From contig JAHBNG010000131.1 in assembly GCA_019217005.1 (NCBI GenBank), forward strand, positions 1 to 42,636: a stretch of DNA of 42,636 nucleotides, read 5' to 3'. The position numbers were made by a program, and so were the translations under genes. Position 1 is the first letter of the stretch. Each line of letters opens with the position of its first letter. Shown here piece after piece: positions 1 to 7,181 of the stretch. Origin of the DNA: Chloroflexi bacterium TSY. GTDB lineage: Bacteria > Chloroflexota > Anaerolineae > Caldilineales > Caldilineaceae. The notes under the pieces were generated by a model. It saw only the letters and a program-made list of their open reading frames with translations. It was not told the origin of the DNA and made no database searches.

Positions 1-239
1 CTGGCCCAAGGGATTGGTACGCCAATTTGCTTGCAGATCCCAGGTTTGTCTTCCATCTCAAGGAAACCCTACAAGCAGATCTGCCAGCGCGGGCACGTCC
101 CGTTACGGATCCGACTGAACGACGCCGGGTATTGGCGGACCCAGTGATGAATTGGTATCATCATCAGGTTCGCTCCTTAGATGACCTTGTAGATGGCAGT
201 CCATTGGTGGAGGTTTTGTTCGAGGAAGCAGATTTGTAA
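1..239 (+). CDS. Deazaflavin-dependent (F420-type) nitroreductase-like oxidoreductase, C-terminal part
   Basis: The reading frame is open from base 3 and ends with TAA at 237-239, so only the last ~78 residues lie in the window. The visible start reads DWYANLLADPRF, followed by HLKETLQADLPARARPVTD and a conserved C-terminus with NWYHHQ and a terminal VLF. This pattern is typical of the DUF385 / deazaflavin-dependent nitroreductase family, split-barrel proteins that bind F420H2 or related cofactors and reduce quinones or nitro compounds. The substrate cannot be told from the fragment. It lies 11 bp upstream of the PhyH gene on the same strand, so the two probably form one transcript. Identification is by remembered family pattern; fairly sure. 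Confidence 0.75.
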   Translation, partial: GPRDWYANLLADPRFVFHLKETLQADLPARARPVTDPTERRRVLADPVMNWYHHQVRSLDDLVDGSPLVEVLFEEADL

Positions 240-250
240 AGGATAGATCT

Positions 251-1072
251 ATGCAAACGCATATGGCGGCCAAGAGTTCGTACCTTCGGGACGGATTCTA
301 CGTTCATCCGAGTGCCGTTATCGGGGTAGATGTGGTTCAGGCAGCTGTTCACGGTATGGATGAGGTGCGCGCTGGACGCTATGATACGGGAACACCGCCC
401 CAGCCCTCGCGCTGGAATCCAGGTGATGATCCCAATACTAAGCTTGGCAAGATCGAGATGCCACAAATTGCCAATCATGCAATTATGGAGTTGATGCAAG
501 TTCCGGCGTTGGGGGAGTTGGCAGCAGAGGTGACCGGTGCCGAGGCCGTTCAGATCTGGTGGGTGCAGCTGCTCTACAAACCGTCTGCTCTGCCCAATGT
601 GGCGACGGCACCTGGTATTGGCTGGCACCAGGATCGCCACTATTGGCAAAGCTGGGAAGGGGGAAGTGAACTCTTTACGGCCTGGGTTGCGCTGAGCGAC
701 GTGACAGCAGACGCAGGTCCCATGACCTTTGTGCGTGGGTCTCATCGTTGGGGGTATGTAGAAGGGCAGAGTGATTTCCAGCAAGAGGCGGACCAAGTAG
801 CTCTGCGTAATCGGATCGAAGGAGCTACAGGTGAACGCTGGGAAGAGGTTGCCGCTATTTTACCTCTTGGGGGTGTCAGTTTTCATCATAATCTGACCTA
901 TCATGGTAGTGAAGCCAATCTTTCCGGTGCGCCAAGGCGGAGCTTTGCGATTCATATGCGGACGGAGAAATCACGCCCTATTGATGGTCGACGAGCGGGG
1001 CTGACGCGCTTCATTGACGACTTGGATTATTGTCCGATGATCTTTGGAGAACGGGAGTGGATGGATGGGTGA
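251..1072 (+). CDS. Phytanoyl-CoA dioxygenase (PhyH) family Fe(II)/2-oxoglutarate oxygenase
   Basis: The 273-residue product has the jelly-roll oxygenase signature: GIGWHQDRHYW supplies the iron ligands His126 and Asp128 and NLTYHGS supplies His218, with Arg229/Arg230 placed to bind 2-oxoglutarate. WVALSDVTADAGPMTFVRGSHRWG is the usual PhyH core. The family hydroxylates small lipids and secondary metabolites using O2 and 2-oxoglutarate; the substrate here is unknown. The start at 251 is chosen because AAAGGA lies about 8 nt upstream; an in-frame ATG at 263 is a weaker alternative. It follows the deazaflavin oxidoreductase by 11 bp, suggesting co-transcription. No damage is visible. The region to 1153 holds no further gene. 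Confidence 0.85.
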   Translation: MQTHMAAKSSYLRDGFYVHPSAVIGVDVVQAAVHGMDEVRAGRYDTGTPPQPSRWNPGDDPNTKLGKIEMPQIANHAIMELMQVPALGELAAEVTGAEAVQIWWVQLLYKPSALPNVATAPGIGWHQDRHYWQSWEGGSELFTAWVALSDVTADAGPMTFVRGSHRWGYVEGQSDFQQEADQVALRNRIEGATGERWEEVAAILPLGGVSFHHNLTYHGSEANLSGAPRRSFAIHMRTEKSRPIDGRRAGLTRFIDDLDYCPMIFGEREWMDG

Positions 1073-1153
1073 CGGTCTTTCGGAATGTGCTGCATGGTAC
1101 ACGTTGCGCTGTACCAGTCCAGAATATGCTTGTGCGGCGAGAAGGATGATCTC

Positions 1154-1585
1154 TTAAGAAGCTAGATCTTGTTTAAGCCAAGAACCGGAAAGGATCAAAA
1201 GCACCCAGATTACGAACGCCGATGCAACGCACCATTGGCAGATCTCATATAGCACAAATAGTTCGATGTAGGTCAGATAGAGTGAAAAAATGCTACCGAT
1301 CAATGTGATCCCAAAGAAGATCTGAACGGCTAGCTCTCCCCATTCTTGCCAATCGGTTATTTTGATCAGCCACAAAAACAATAGAACAACATAAGTCAGA
1401 AATCCAAGATAAGCGATGGGAATGCCTAGCAGATACGCATAGACACTATTCTGGACAAGATCGCAGCTTTGCGATCCACCAAGACAGATGGTGCTGGTGC
1501 CAAACAGCTTGGCATATGAAAGATAGCCGCTAATGAGCAGACCGAGTAAGATCAGGATGAACAAAAGCCAGTTACGCTTAGACAT
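1154..1585 (-). CDS. VKOR-family quinone-dependent disulfide-forming membrane protein
   Basis: This 143-residue protein has four predicted membrane helices and the two cysteine pairs of bacterial vitamin K epoxide reductase homologues: Cys34/Cys41 (CLGGSQSCD) in the first loop and the catalytic CQWC pair, Cys116 and Cys119, near the last helix. VKOR passes electrons from a partner thioredoxin-fold protein to quinone, making disulfides in exported proteins. No thioredoxin domain is fused to it, so a separate partner is needed. The divergent gene at 1866 encodes a thioredoxin-fold protein, which makes a partnership attractive but unproven. No clear Shine-Dalgarno is seen before the ATG; TATGAT and TACAAT about 15 nt upstream hint at a very short leader. 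Confidence 0.9.
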   Translation of the reverse strand: MSKRNWLLFILILLGLLISGYLSYAKLFGTSTICLGGSQSCDLVQNSVYAYLLGIPIAYLGFLTYVVLLFLWLIKITDWQEWGELAVQIFFGITLIGSIFSLYLTYIELFVLYEICQWCVASAFVIWVLLILSGSWLKQDLAS

Positions 1586-1698
1586 AGCCAGAATTGTATC
1601 ATAATTGGTCTCATACTTGCAGTTTGACGTTACCTAGATAAATATTTGGATCATTTTGTGATTTTATCTTTGAATGTCCATCAAACCAATACGGGAGT

Positions 1699-1758
1699 GT
1701 GTCCCAAAGTGTGTAAATGCAGCCGACTCTTTGACTGGGCGACAGCCATTTACACACT
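1699..1758. repeat. Degenerate inverted-repeat element related to the 6339-6523 MITE
   Basis: GTGTCCCAAAGTGTGTAAAT at 1699 faces CATTTACACACT at 1747-1758, leaving an inner spacer of about 27 bp. The left end matches the terminal repeat of the 185-bp element at 6339-6523, but the right end lacks the TTTGTGGGACAC tail, so this is a truncated or solo copy. It lies in the 280-bp gap between the divergent VKOR and selenoredoxin genes, where both promoters must be. Nothing else recognisable was seen between 1586 and 1865 apart from the ribosome-binding site of the next gene. Confidence 0.55.
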
Positions 1759-1865
1759 CACAATAAACCGAGCATGCATGAAGGAAAGACATGGATTGGC
1801 ATTGCGCGCAGTTCACTGTTATGATTGGCAAGATTCCCCCCAATTTCATATAGATGGAGCAAACG

Positions 1866-2582
1866 ATGAGCACAACAGACCAACAATTGATCAAAATTGG
1901 GGACACGATGCTTCATGTGGCGTTGCCCCTGTTAGATGGAAGAATGTTTGATCTTGAGACATTTCGGGGCAAAAAGTATATCATTTTCATGTGGGCTTCC
2001 TGGTGAGCGTGCCGGATGCAGCTGCCGGTCTGGCAGGAATTCTATGTGCAACATCAGAACCAAAACATGGATCTTCTTTCAGTGGCGATTGATTTCCAAG
2101 GAGTTGAGAAGGTGCGCCCTTTTGTGGAGCAAGCGAATGCGACGTATCCCACTGTGATCGATGCAGAAAACAGTTTGGGGTTGTACTTTGGCTTCAAGGC
2201 CGTGCCAAACGCCGTCTTTGTCGACGAGGCTGGCATCGTGCGCTACACAAAGTTTGGGGGATTCGATATTCGCAAAGCCGAAGATCGCCAGTTAGCCGAT
2301 GACTTTATCTCACGAGCCGAAGCAGGCTCACTCGATGCGGAAGCCAAAGATGCAAATGGATTCGAGAGCCAAGAAGCGTTTGACCACTTCTATCAAGGGC
2401 TCGAACTTTATCGAGCCGGCAACGCTCAATCCGCAATTGAAGAGTGGCGCAAAGCCATCAAGCTCGAACCAGACAATTGGATTATCCGCAAGCAGGTTTG
2501 GGCCATGGAGAATCCAGAACGATTCTACGCGGGACCAGTCGATTTCGATTGGCAGAGAGAACAGATTGCGAACGGGTTGTAA
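1866..2582 (+). CDS. Probable selenoprotein: TlpA-like thioredoxin-fold (UxC) with C-terminal TPR
   Basis: One continuous frame of 239 codons runs from ATG 1866 (GGAG 6 nt upstream) to TAA 2580-2582, interrupted only by TGA at 2004-2006 (codon 47). Homology-like sequence continues on both sides: IIFMWASW before, ACRMQLPVWQEFY after, which is the redox-active site of TlpA/redoxin proteins. UGA therefore falls exactly on the first active-site cysteine, giving a U-A-C motif. A hairpin with apical loop GGUCU begins 16 nt after the UGA (see the SECIS entry). Downstream come the fold residues FKAVPNAVFVDEAG and a TPR-like tail (YQGLELYRAGNAQSAIEEWRK). Likely a cytosolic or membrane-facing thiol oxidoreductase; no signal peptide is visible. 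It abuts the dehydratase gene with zero spacing. Alternatives are nonsense mutation or sequencing error; Sec is favoured. Confidence 0.75.
2022..2036 (+). promoter_or_regulatory. Bacterial SECIS hairpin downstream of in-frame UGA
   Basis: CUGCC (2022-2026) pairs perfectly with GGCAG (2032-2036), closing the five-base loop GGUCU (2027-2031). The loop begins 20 nt after the UGA ending at 2006. The Escherichia coli fdhF SECIS has the same GGUCU apical loop 18 nt after its UGA, and bacterial SECIS elements are known to sit within roughly 16-37 nt. SelB binding to this loop would recruit Sec-tRNA. A competing longer stem (2010-2017 with 2028-2035) is possible. Confidence 0.7.
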
Positions 2583-3566
2583 ATGATCACACTTGACGAC
2601 ATTCGCTTAGCCCAGCATCGCATCAAAGGCGTAGCGACTCGGACACCTTTGATTCCGTACGCCCAGCACGAATCTGAACGTCAACTCTACTTCAAGCCCG
2701 AGAACATGCAGCCAGTAGGCGCATTCAAGCTGCGTGGGGCCTATAACAAAATTTCATCGCTTTCTTCAGAGGAACAAGCGCGCGGGATTATTGCCTTTTC
2801 CAGTGGCAATCATGCCCAAGGTGTTGCTTATGCGGCGCGGGCGTTGGATGTACGCGCCACCATTGTGATGCCTGCCATTGCGCCGCAGGTTAAGATCGAG
2901 AAGACTCGCTTGATGGGTGCCGAAGTTGTGCTCTTGGAACATGGCAGCGAAGAAGATTGGCGCATGGCGGCCGAAGAGATTGCCCGCGAAAATGGGTATA
3001 TCATGGTCCCACCCTTTAATGACGAGATAATTGTGGCAGGGCAAGCCACAGTTGGACTTGAAATCTTGGAGGATCTCCCCGAGGTTGAGACGGTTCTCGT
3101 GCCAATCGGTGGTGGCGGGTTGATCAGTGGGGTCGCGACAGCCCTCAAACAGAGTCGTCCAATGGTGAACGTGATTGGCGTAGAGCCCGAGCTGGCCGCC
3201 GATGCTCAAGCCAGTTTACGCACGGGCCAGATTGTCGAATTTCCGCTGGAGGAAACCAGCCAGACCCTGGCCGACGGGATGCGCGCCACGCAAATTGGAG
3301 AGGTTCCCTTTGCCCATATTCGAGAATATGTCGATGACATTATCACCGTCACGGAAGAGGAGATCCGCAAAGCCATGCGTCAGCTTGTTTTCGACGCCCG
3401 GCTTGTGGCAGAACCGAGTGGCGTTGTGCCTTTTGCGGCCTATCTTTATCACGCAATCGAATTGCCTCAAACCAAGCATAACGTGGTTGTGATTAGTGGT
3501 GGCAATGTTGAGGCGGCATTGTTGACGGAGATTTTGGCTGAAGATATAAGGATTTCCCACAAATAG
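2583..3566 (+). CDS. PLP-dependent threonine/serine dehydratase (fold type II)
   Basis: The 327-residue protein carries the type II PLP fold hallmarks: the Schiff-base lysine Lys49 in PVGAFKLRGAYN, the substrate loop SGNHAQG (residues 74-80) and the phosphate-binding GGGGLISG (176-183). These enzymes convert threonine or serine to 2-oxo acids plus ammonia. The protein ends without the ACT regulatory domain of biosynthetic IlvA, so a catabolic threonine deaminase, serine racemase/dehydratase or hydroxyaspartate ammonia-lyase role fits better; these cannot be separated by eye. Its ATG directly follows the stop of the selenoprotein, indicating translational coupling. It converges on the ABA4-like gene with 7 bp between the two ends and no obvious terminator. 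Confidence 0.85.
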   Translation: MITLDDIRLAQHRIKGVATRTPLIPYAQHESERQLYFKPENMQPVGAFKLRGAYNKISSLSSEEQARGIIAFSSGNHAQGVAYAARALDVRATIVMPAIAPQVKIEKTRLMGAEVVLLEHGSEEDWRMAAEEIARENGYIMVPPFNDEIIVAGQATVGLEILEDLPEVETVLVPIGGGGLISGVATALKQSRPMVNVIGVEPELAADAQASLRTGQIVEFPLEETSQTLADGMRATQIGEVPFAHIREYVDDIITVTEEEIRKAMRQLVFDARLVAEPSGVVPFAAYLYHAIELPQTKHNVVVISGGNVEAALLTEILAEDIRISHK

Positions 3567-3573
3567 TGATGCG

Positions 3574-3996
3574 CTATTCTTTGAAAAATGATTTGCTCGT
3601 TCGTATGATCAAATAGAGAATCAATCCAAGCGGTCCAAACATCAAGATAAAAAAGAGCGCTGGTGACGCGAACCAAGCTGTCATTTCTTTCTCTCGGCTA
3701 TCCAAGTAGACCCAGCGACCCACAAATAGGTCGAAGGCTAAAAAGTGTGCCCATCCAATTGTGGCCATCTCAGGCTGACCCAATAACGCTGCAATAGTCG
3801 ACAAGGTTGGATTCAATAGCTCCTCCATGAGAGAGGGTATATTGGGGAGTACCAAGAGTGCATAAACAAGCGCTGCTGGCACCACAACCCATAACGAAGA
3901 CATGATACGTCGGGTCCAACGCCAATGAGGGAGTATGATCATCAAGAACCAAAAGGGCATAACGAGTAGGTTGTTCAATTGAAAGATTGTTTCCAT
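3574..3996 (-). CDS. ABA4-like (DUF4281) membrane protein
   Basis: About 140 residues with four hydrophobic segments. The start METIFQLNNLLVMPFWFLMI, a following PHWRWTRRIMSS and the middle WAHFLAFDLFVGRW match the ABA4-like family, named after the plant protein needed for neoxanthin synthesis; bacterial members have no established reaction. Start choice: ATG at 3996 has AAGAGG about 7 nt upstream, whereas the longer frame begins with TTG at 4017 and has no such site. The conserved Asp in FDLFVGRW and Pro/Trp residues are present and nothing looks broken. It converges with the dehydratase. Confidence 0.75.
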   Translation of the reverse strand: METIFQLNNLLVMPFWFLMIILPHWRWTRRIMSSLWVVVPAALVYALLVLPNIPSLMEELLNPTLSTIAALLGQPEMATIGWAHFLAFDLFVGRWVYLDSREKEMTAWFASPALFFILMFGPLGLILYLIIRTSKSFFKE

Positions 3997-4017
3997 ATGA
4001 GCCTCTTCTTGAATCAA

Positions 4018-4336
4018 TAAAGGTGAGTGACATAAGAGTGCATACTCAACGTCAGTAAATTAAGCATCTCCGTTTACCTTCATCCATATATGGAGGGTTG
4101 CTTACTTTGGGAGCAGGAATGAAAGATGCACCCCACATATCGAATCCAGTTGCCTAAAAAGAACATACGTGCTACGATTGGCTTCGCATTGTATGCGAAG
4201 CGGTATGGGTGATCGGTCAGTGATAGAGTACATCGTTATGAAGATGTGCAAAGTACAGTACAGTGTCTGCCACTATCTATCACCAACCAACGACCCCCTA
4301 CACGTGAACCAATAGATAACTGGAAGGAGATATTTC
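4018..4336. other. Divergent intergenic region with small hairpin
   Basis: This 319-bp gap separates the ABA4-like gene (leftward) from the VOC gene (rightward) and should hold both promoters. A perfect 8-bp hairpin, GCTTCGCA / TGCGAAGC with a 5-nt loop, sits at 4181-4201; it lacks a T-run, so a terminator is unlikely. AAGGAGA is placed 8 nt before the VOC start codon. No ORF of note was seen. Confidence 0.4.
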
Positions 4337-4613
4337 ATGAAACTGGGAGAACGGGTACAGATTCAATTAGGCGTTGCCGACCTAGATAGCTCGGTCCGTT
4401 TCTACACAAGCTTGGGCTTCGATAAAATCGACGAAAATACGACACCCTATCCTTGGACACAATTTACGGATGGGCAACATCTGTTTCTGCTCAATCAGGA
4501 TGGCAATATCTATAATGGCCTTAGCTACTTTTCAGCCGATGCGAGTAACCGAGTCATTCAATTAGAACAGATGGGCATCGAATTTGTCCATAAACAGCTG
4601 GGGCCGGATGAAA

Positions 4614-5865
4614 TAGGGCAATCGCGTACTTGTACAAGAAAGAAAAGAAGGGATAATCTATTTTGGAACCCAAAAAGGAGAAACCAAAATGGAAAAGCCC
4701 GAAATAGCAAGCATAGAAAAGCACTTTGGAAGCATAGAAGAGCCAAGAAGCCCGATAAATCGACGCCACAATCTAATCGATATAATCGTGATAGCAATCT
4801 GTGCAGTCATATGCGGAGCAGACGATTGGGAAGGGGTCGAAAAATTCGGCAAAGCCAAAAAGGAGTGGCTAGAAAGCATACTGGAGTTGCCAAATGGAAT
4901 CCCATCGCACGATACATTCTGGCGCGTATTTGGATTGCTAGATGGAGAGGTCTTTGCCGAATGTTTCAGCAAATGGATGAGCGCAGTCTGCCAGGTGACG
5001 AATGGAGAAGTGGTGGCAATAGACGGCAAGCAGTTGAGACGTTCCCATGATAAAATAGTGGGCAAAGGAGCCATATACATGGTGAGTGCTTGGGCTTCTG
5101 AACAAAGTAGTCCTTGGTCAGTGGAAAGTGGATGAAAAGTCGAATGAAATCACAGCTATTCCAGAGTTACTGCGCTTGTTGGAGATCAAAGGGGCACTCG
5201 TGACCATCGATGCTATGGGTGCTCAGACTGAAATTGCACAGCTCATCATTGACAATGAGGCTGATTATCTCCTCTCTCTCAAGGGCAATCAAGGAAACTT
5301 ACATGCAGATGTCGCCTTGCTCTTTGAGGATCTCGAGGAAAGTGACTTTACTGCCTTTGACCACGATTATGCCAAAACGACCGATAAGGGACACGGTCGG
5401 CTTGAAACCCGAGAAGCCTGGACCATTTCTGCCCCCGACATCATCCAGAATCTGCGCAATTCTGAGCAATGGCCTGAACTCTCTACCGTCATGATGGTTC
5501 AAGCCCAACGCACCTTGATTTGTGGTGATTCTCAGCAAAAAAGACAATCCCGACAGGCGCTATTACCTCTCGAGTTCCGAGTCCGATGCTCGCTCTTTAC
5601 TCAATGCCTCTCGCACTCATTGGCATGTCGAAAATCGCCTACACTGGACCCTCGATATTGCCTTCCGAGAGGATGAATCCCGTTTGCGCAAAGGCCACTC
5701 AGCTCAGAATTTCGCTGCCCTTCGTCATATTGCTCTCAATCTGCTCAAGAAGGAGACTTCTCTCAACGTTGGCATCAAAAACAAGCGCCTTACCGCTGGC
5801 TGGGACCACCACTATCTCTTGACAGTCCTTTCTGGCTTATTTTTTTAAGGTACGCGATTGCCCTA
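4614..5865 (+). mobile_element. ISAs1-family insertion sequence, 1252 bp, inside the VOC gene
   Basis: The ends are perfect 16-bp inverted repeats, TAGGGCAATCGCGTAC at 4614-4629 and its complement at 5850-5865. They are flanked by a 10-bp direct repeat, CCGGATGAAA, at 4604-4613 and 5866-5875, which is the target duplication. Removing the element and one repeat restores the VOC reading frame exactly. The single transposase gene inside is frameshifted twice, so the copy is not autonomous now. The perfect ends and duplication suggest insertion more recent than the decay elsewhere in the window. Confidence 0.95.
4689..5848 (+). pseudogene. ISAs1-family transposase, two frameshifts
   Basis: Three consecutive frames make one ISAs1-type DDE transposase. 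4689 to about 5100 gives RRHNLIDIIVIAICAVICGADDW and VVAIDGKQLRRSHDK (first catalytic Asp); about 5105-5520 gives KVDEKSNEITAIPELL and VTIDAMGAQTEIA (second Asp) and DYLLSLKGNQ; 5522-5848 gives HWHVENRLHWTLDIAFREDE with the catalytic Glu. Frame changes fall near 5100 and near 5515. The start has GGAGAAACC just upstream. The product would not be made full length without frameshifting; ISAs1 elements are not known for programmed frameshifts, so these read as damage. Confidence 0.9.
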
Positions 5866-6338
5866 CCGGATGAAAAGCTTTTCATGGTGATATTTGCTGA
5901 TCCAAATGGCCTCCTTGTTGCTCTCATCAACCACGATCCGACGGACATGCATCGACCATCAGGTACACCAATATTTGCCTGCGGAAAGTTTGGCGAATAT
6001 GCAATGGGCGTCAAGAGTTTTCAAGATTCTGCAGCTTTTTGGCAGAAGCTGGGATTTAAAATTTTGCACGAGAGTAGTGAACCCTATCCTTGGGGCATTC
6101 TTTACGATCAGATGATGGTTCTGGGGCTTCACCAAACGGATGAGTTTTCCGGGCCTCACGTCACCTACTTTGCACCCGATATGCTCGACCGCACAACTCA
6201 ATTAAAGGAGATAGGGTATCGCAATTGAGCCATTTGGGAACGATTCATCTGGCAAAAACTGTATAGCGGTTGGGCCAGATGGTGAACAGATTTTCCTTTT
6301 TGAGGGCGAAATTCCTGATCCACCAACAGAATGACGGT

Positions 6339-6523
6339 GTGTCCCAAAGTGTGAAAGATGACTCCGAAAAAAAATGATCCACAGATGAACAGGATTTACA
6401 GGATTAGAAGGAGGAAAATCCAGTGAATCTCGTCCATCTGTGGATCATTAAAAAATCGGATTGACCTAAATGGAAACTGCTCAGTCAGAGAGATGGCCTC
6501 AATTTACACACTTTGTGGGACAC
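6339..6523. mobile_element. 185-bp MITE-like element with GTGTCCC...GGGACAC ends
   Basis: GTGTCCCAAAGTGTG at 6339-6353 faces CACACTTTGTGGGACAC at 6507-6523. No coding sequence is inside. A second inverted repeat nests within it: AATGATCCACAGATG (6373-6387 region) pairs with CATCTGTGGATCATT (6435-6449). It begins 5 bp after the ancestral stop of the broken VOC gene and ends 28 bp before the nitroreductase start, so it sits in that gene's promoter area. A related, incomplete copy lies at 1699-1758. No target duplication was identified. Confidence 0.65.
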
Positions 6524-6551
6524 ATCCGCGAAGTAGACAATCAAACAACAT

Positions 6552-7181
6552 ATGAACGAGTCTCAATCACACGCAGTCAAAATCGCCACCCCCAATCATC
6601 CCATTCACGACCTTCTCATGCATCGCTGGAGTCCTCGCTCATTTGCAGATCGCGCGGTTGAGCCAGAGACGATCCGCAGCCTCTTGGAAGCGGCTCGTTG
6701 GTCAGCTTCATCGCGCAATCTACAGCCGTGGTCATTTATCGTTGCACCACGAGAGCATCCGGATGACTTTGAGCGGATGATTGGTTGCCTAATGGAGGGA
6801 AACATTCCGTGGGCATCTAAAGCCCCGCTGCTGATTTTAACTATCGCCCATCTGGTCATCCCTGGTCGAGATCGAACCAACGGTCATGCCTGGCATGATC
6901 TTGGATTAGCAGTCCAAAACCTGTGTGTTCAAGCAACGGCACTTGGTCTCTATGTTCACCAGATGGGTGGCTTCAGCAGCGACAAAGCGCGCACGACCTT
7001 CCAGATCCCGGAAGGCTACGACCCCGTCACGGTCTTAGCCGTTGGCTATTTGGGCAATCCGAATGAGCTACCGGAAGACCGACGTGACAGCGAGTTGGCG
7101 CCGCGTGAGCGCAAACCACTCTCGGACTTCGTCTTTGCGGGTGAATGGGGGCAGACGTCGTCGTTGGTGGACACGCAATAG
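6552..7181 (+). CDS. Nitroreductase-family FMN oxidoreductase
   Basis: The 209-residue protein has the N-terminal HRWSPRSFADRAVE and LLEAARWSASSRNLQPWSFIV typical of FMN-binding nitroreductases (Arg of RSF and Ser/Asn of SSRNLQPW contact FMN), a central AWHDLGLAVQNLCVQATALGL helix and the C-terminal VGYLG. Such enzymes reduce nitro compounds, quinones or enones with NAD(P)H; the substrate is unknown. Start ATG 6552 has only a weak ribosome-binding site and lies 28 bp after a MITE. Its stop TAG overlaps the GTG start of the ANKH homologue by one base, indicating an operon. No defect was seen. Confidence 0.85.
   Translation: MNESQSHAVKIATPNHPIHDLLMHRWSPRSFADRAVEPETIRSLLEAARWSASSRNLQPWSFIVAPREHPDDFERMIGCLMEGNIPWASKAPLLILTIAHLVIPGRDRTNGHAWHDLGLAVQNLCVQATALGLYVHQMGGFSSDKARTTFQIPEGYDPVTVLAVGYLGNPNELPEDRRDSELAPRERKPLSDFVFAGEWGQTSSLVDTQ

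Larger units (their letters stand above)
4337..6334 (+). pseudogene. Two-domain glyoxalase/VOC-family gene split by an IS and frameshifted
   Basis: The first half (4337-4613) encodes RVQIQLGVADLDSSVRFYTSLGF, a VOC domain start, and breaks at an insertion sequence. Deleting 4614-5875 joins LGPDE to KLFMVIFADPNGLLVAL in frame, followed by a second VOC domain (GVKSFQDSAAFWQKLGFKI). A second lesion lies near 6224: reading CGCAATTGA with one A removed gives RIEPFGND and then GPDGEQIFLFEGE up to TGA 6332-6334, the expected domain end. The ancestral protein had two tandem VOC domains of about 115-120 residues each. VOC proteins include metal-dependent isomerases, dioxygenases and resistance proteins; the function here is unknown. 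Start ATG 4337 has AAGGAGA upstream. Confidence 0.85.

Noticed and set aside
164..796. 210-aa minus-strand ORF opposite the PhyH gene
   Set aside because: It is antisense to a gene with clear catalytic motifs, has odd composition and no recognisable domain; a shadow frame.
4689..5848. Programmed frameshifting in the ISAs1 transposase
   Set aside because: No slippery run or pseudoknot was seen at the shift points, and two shifts occur; decay is more likely.
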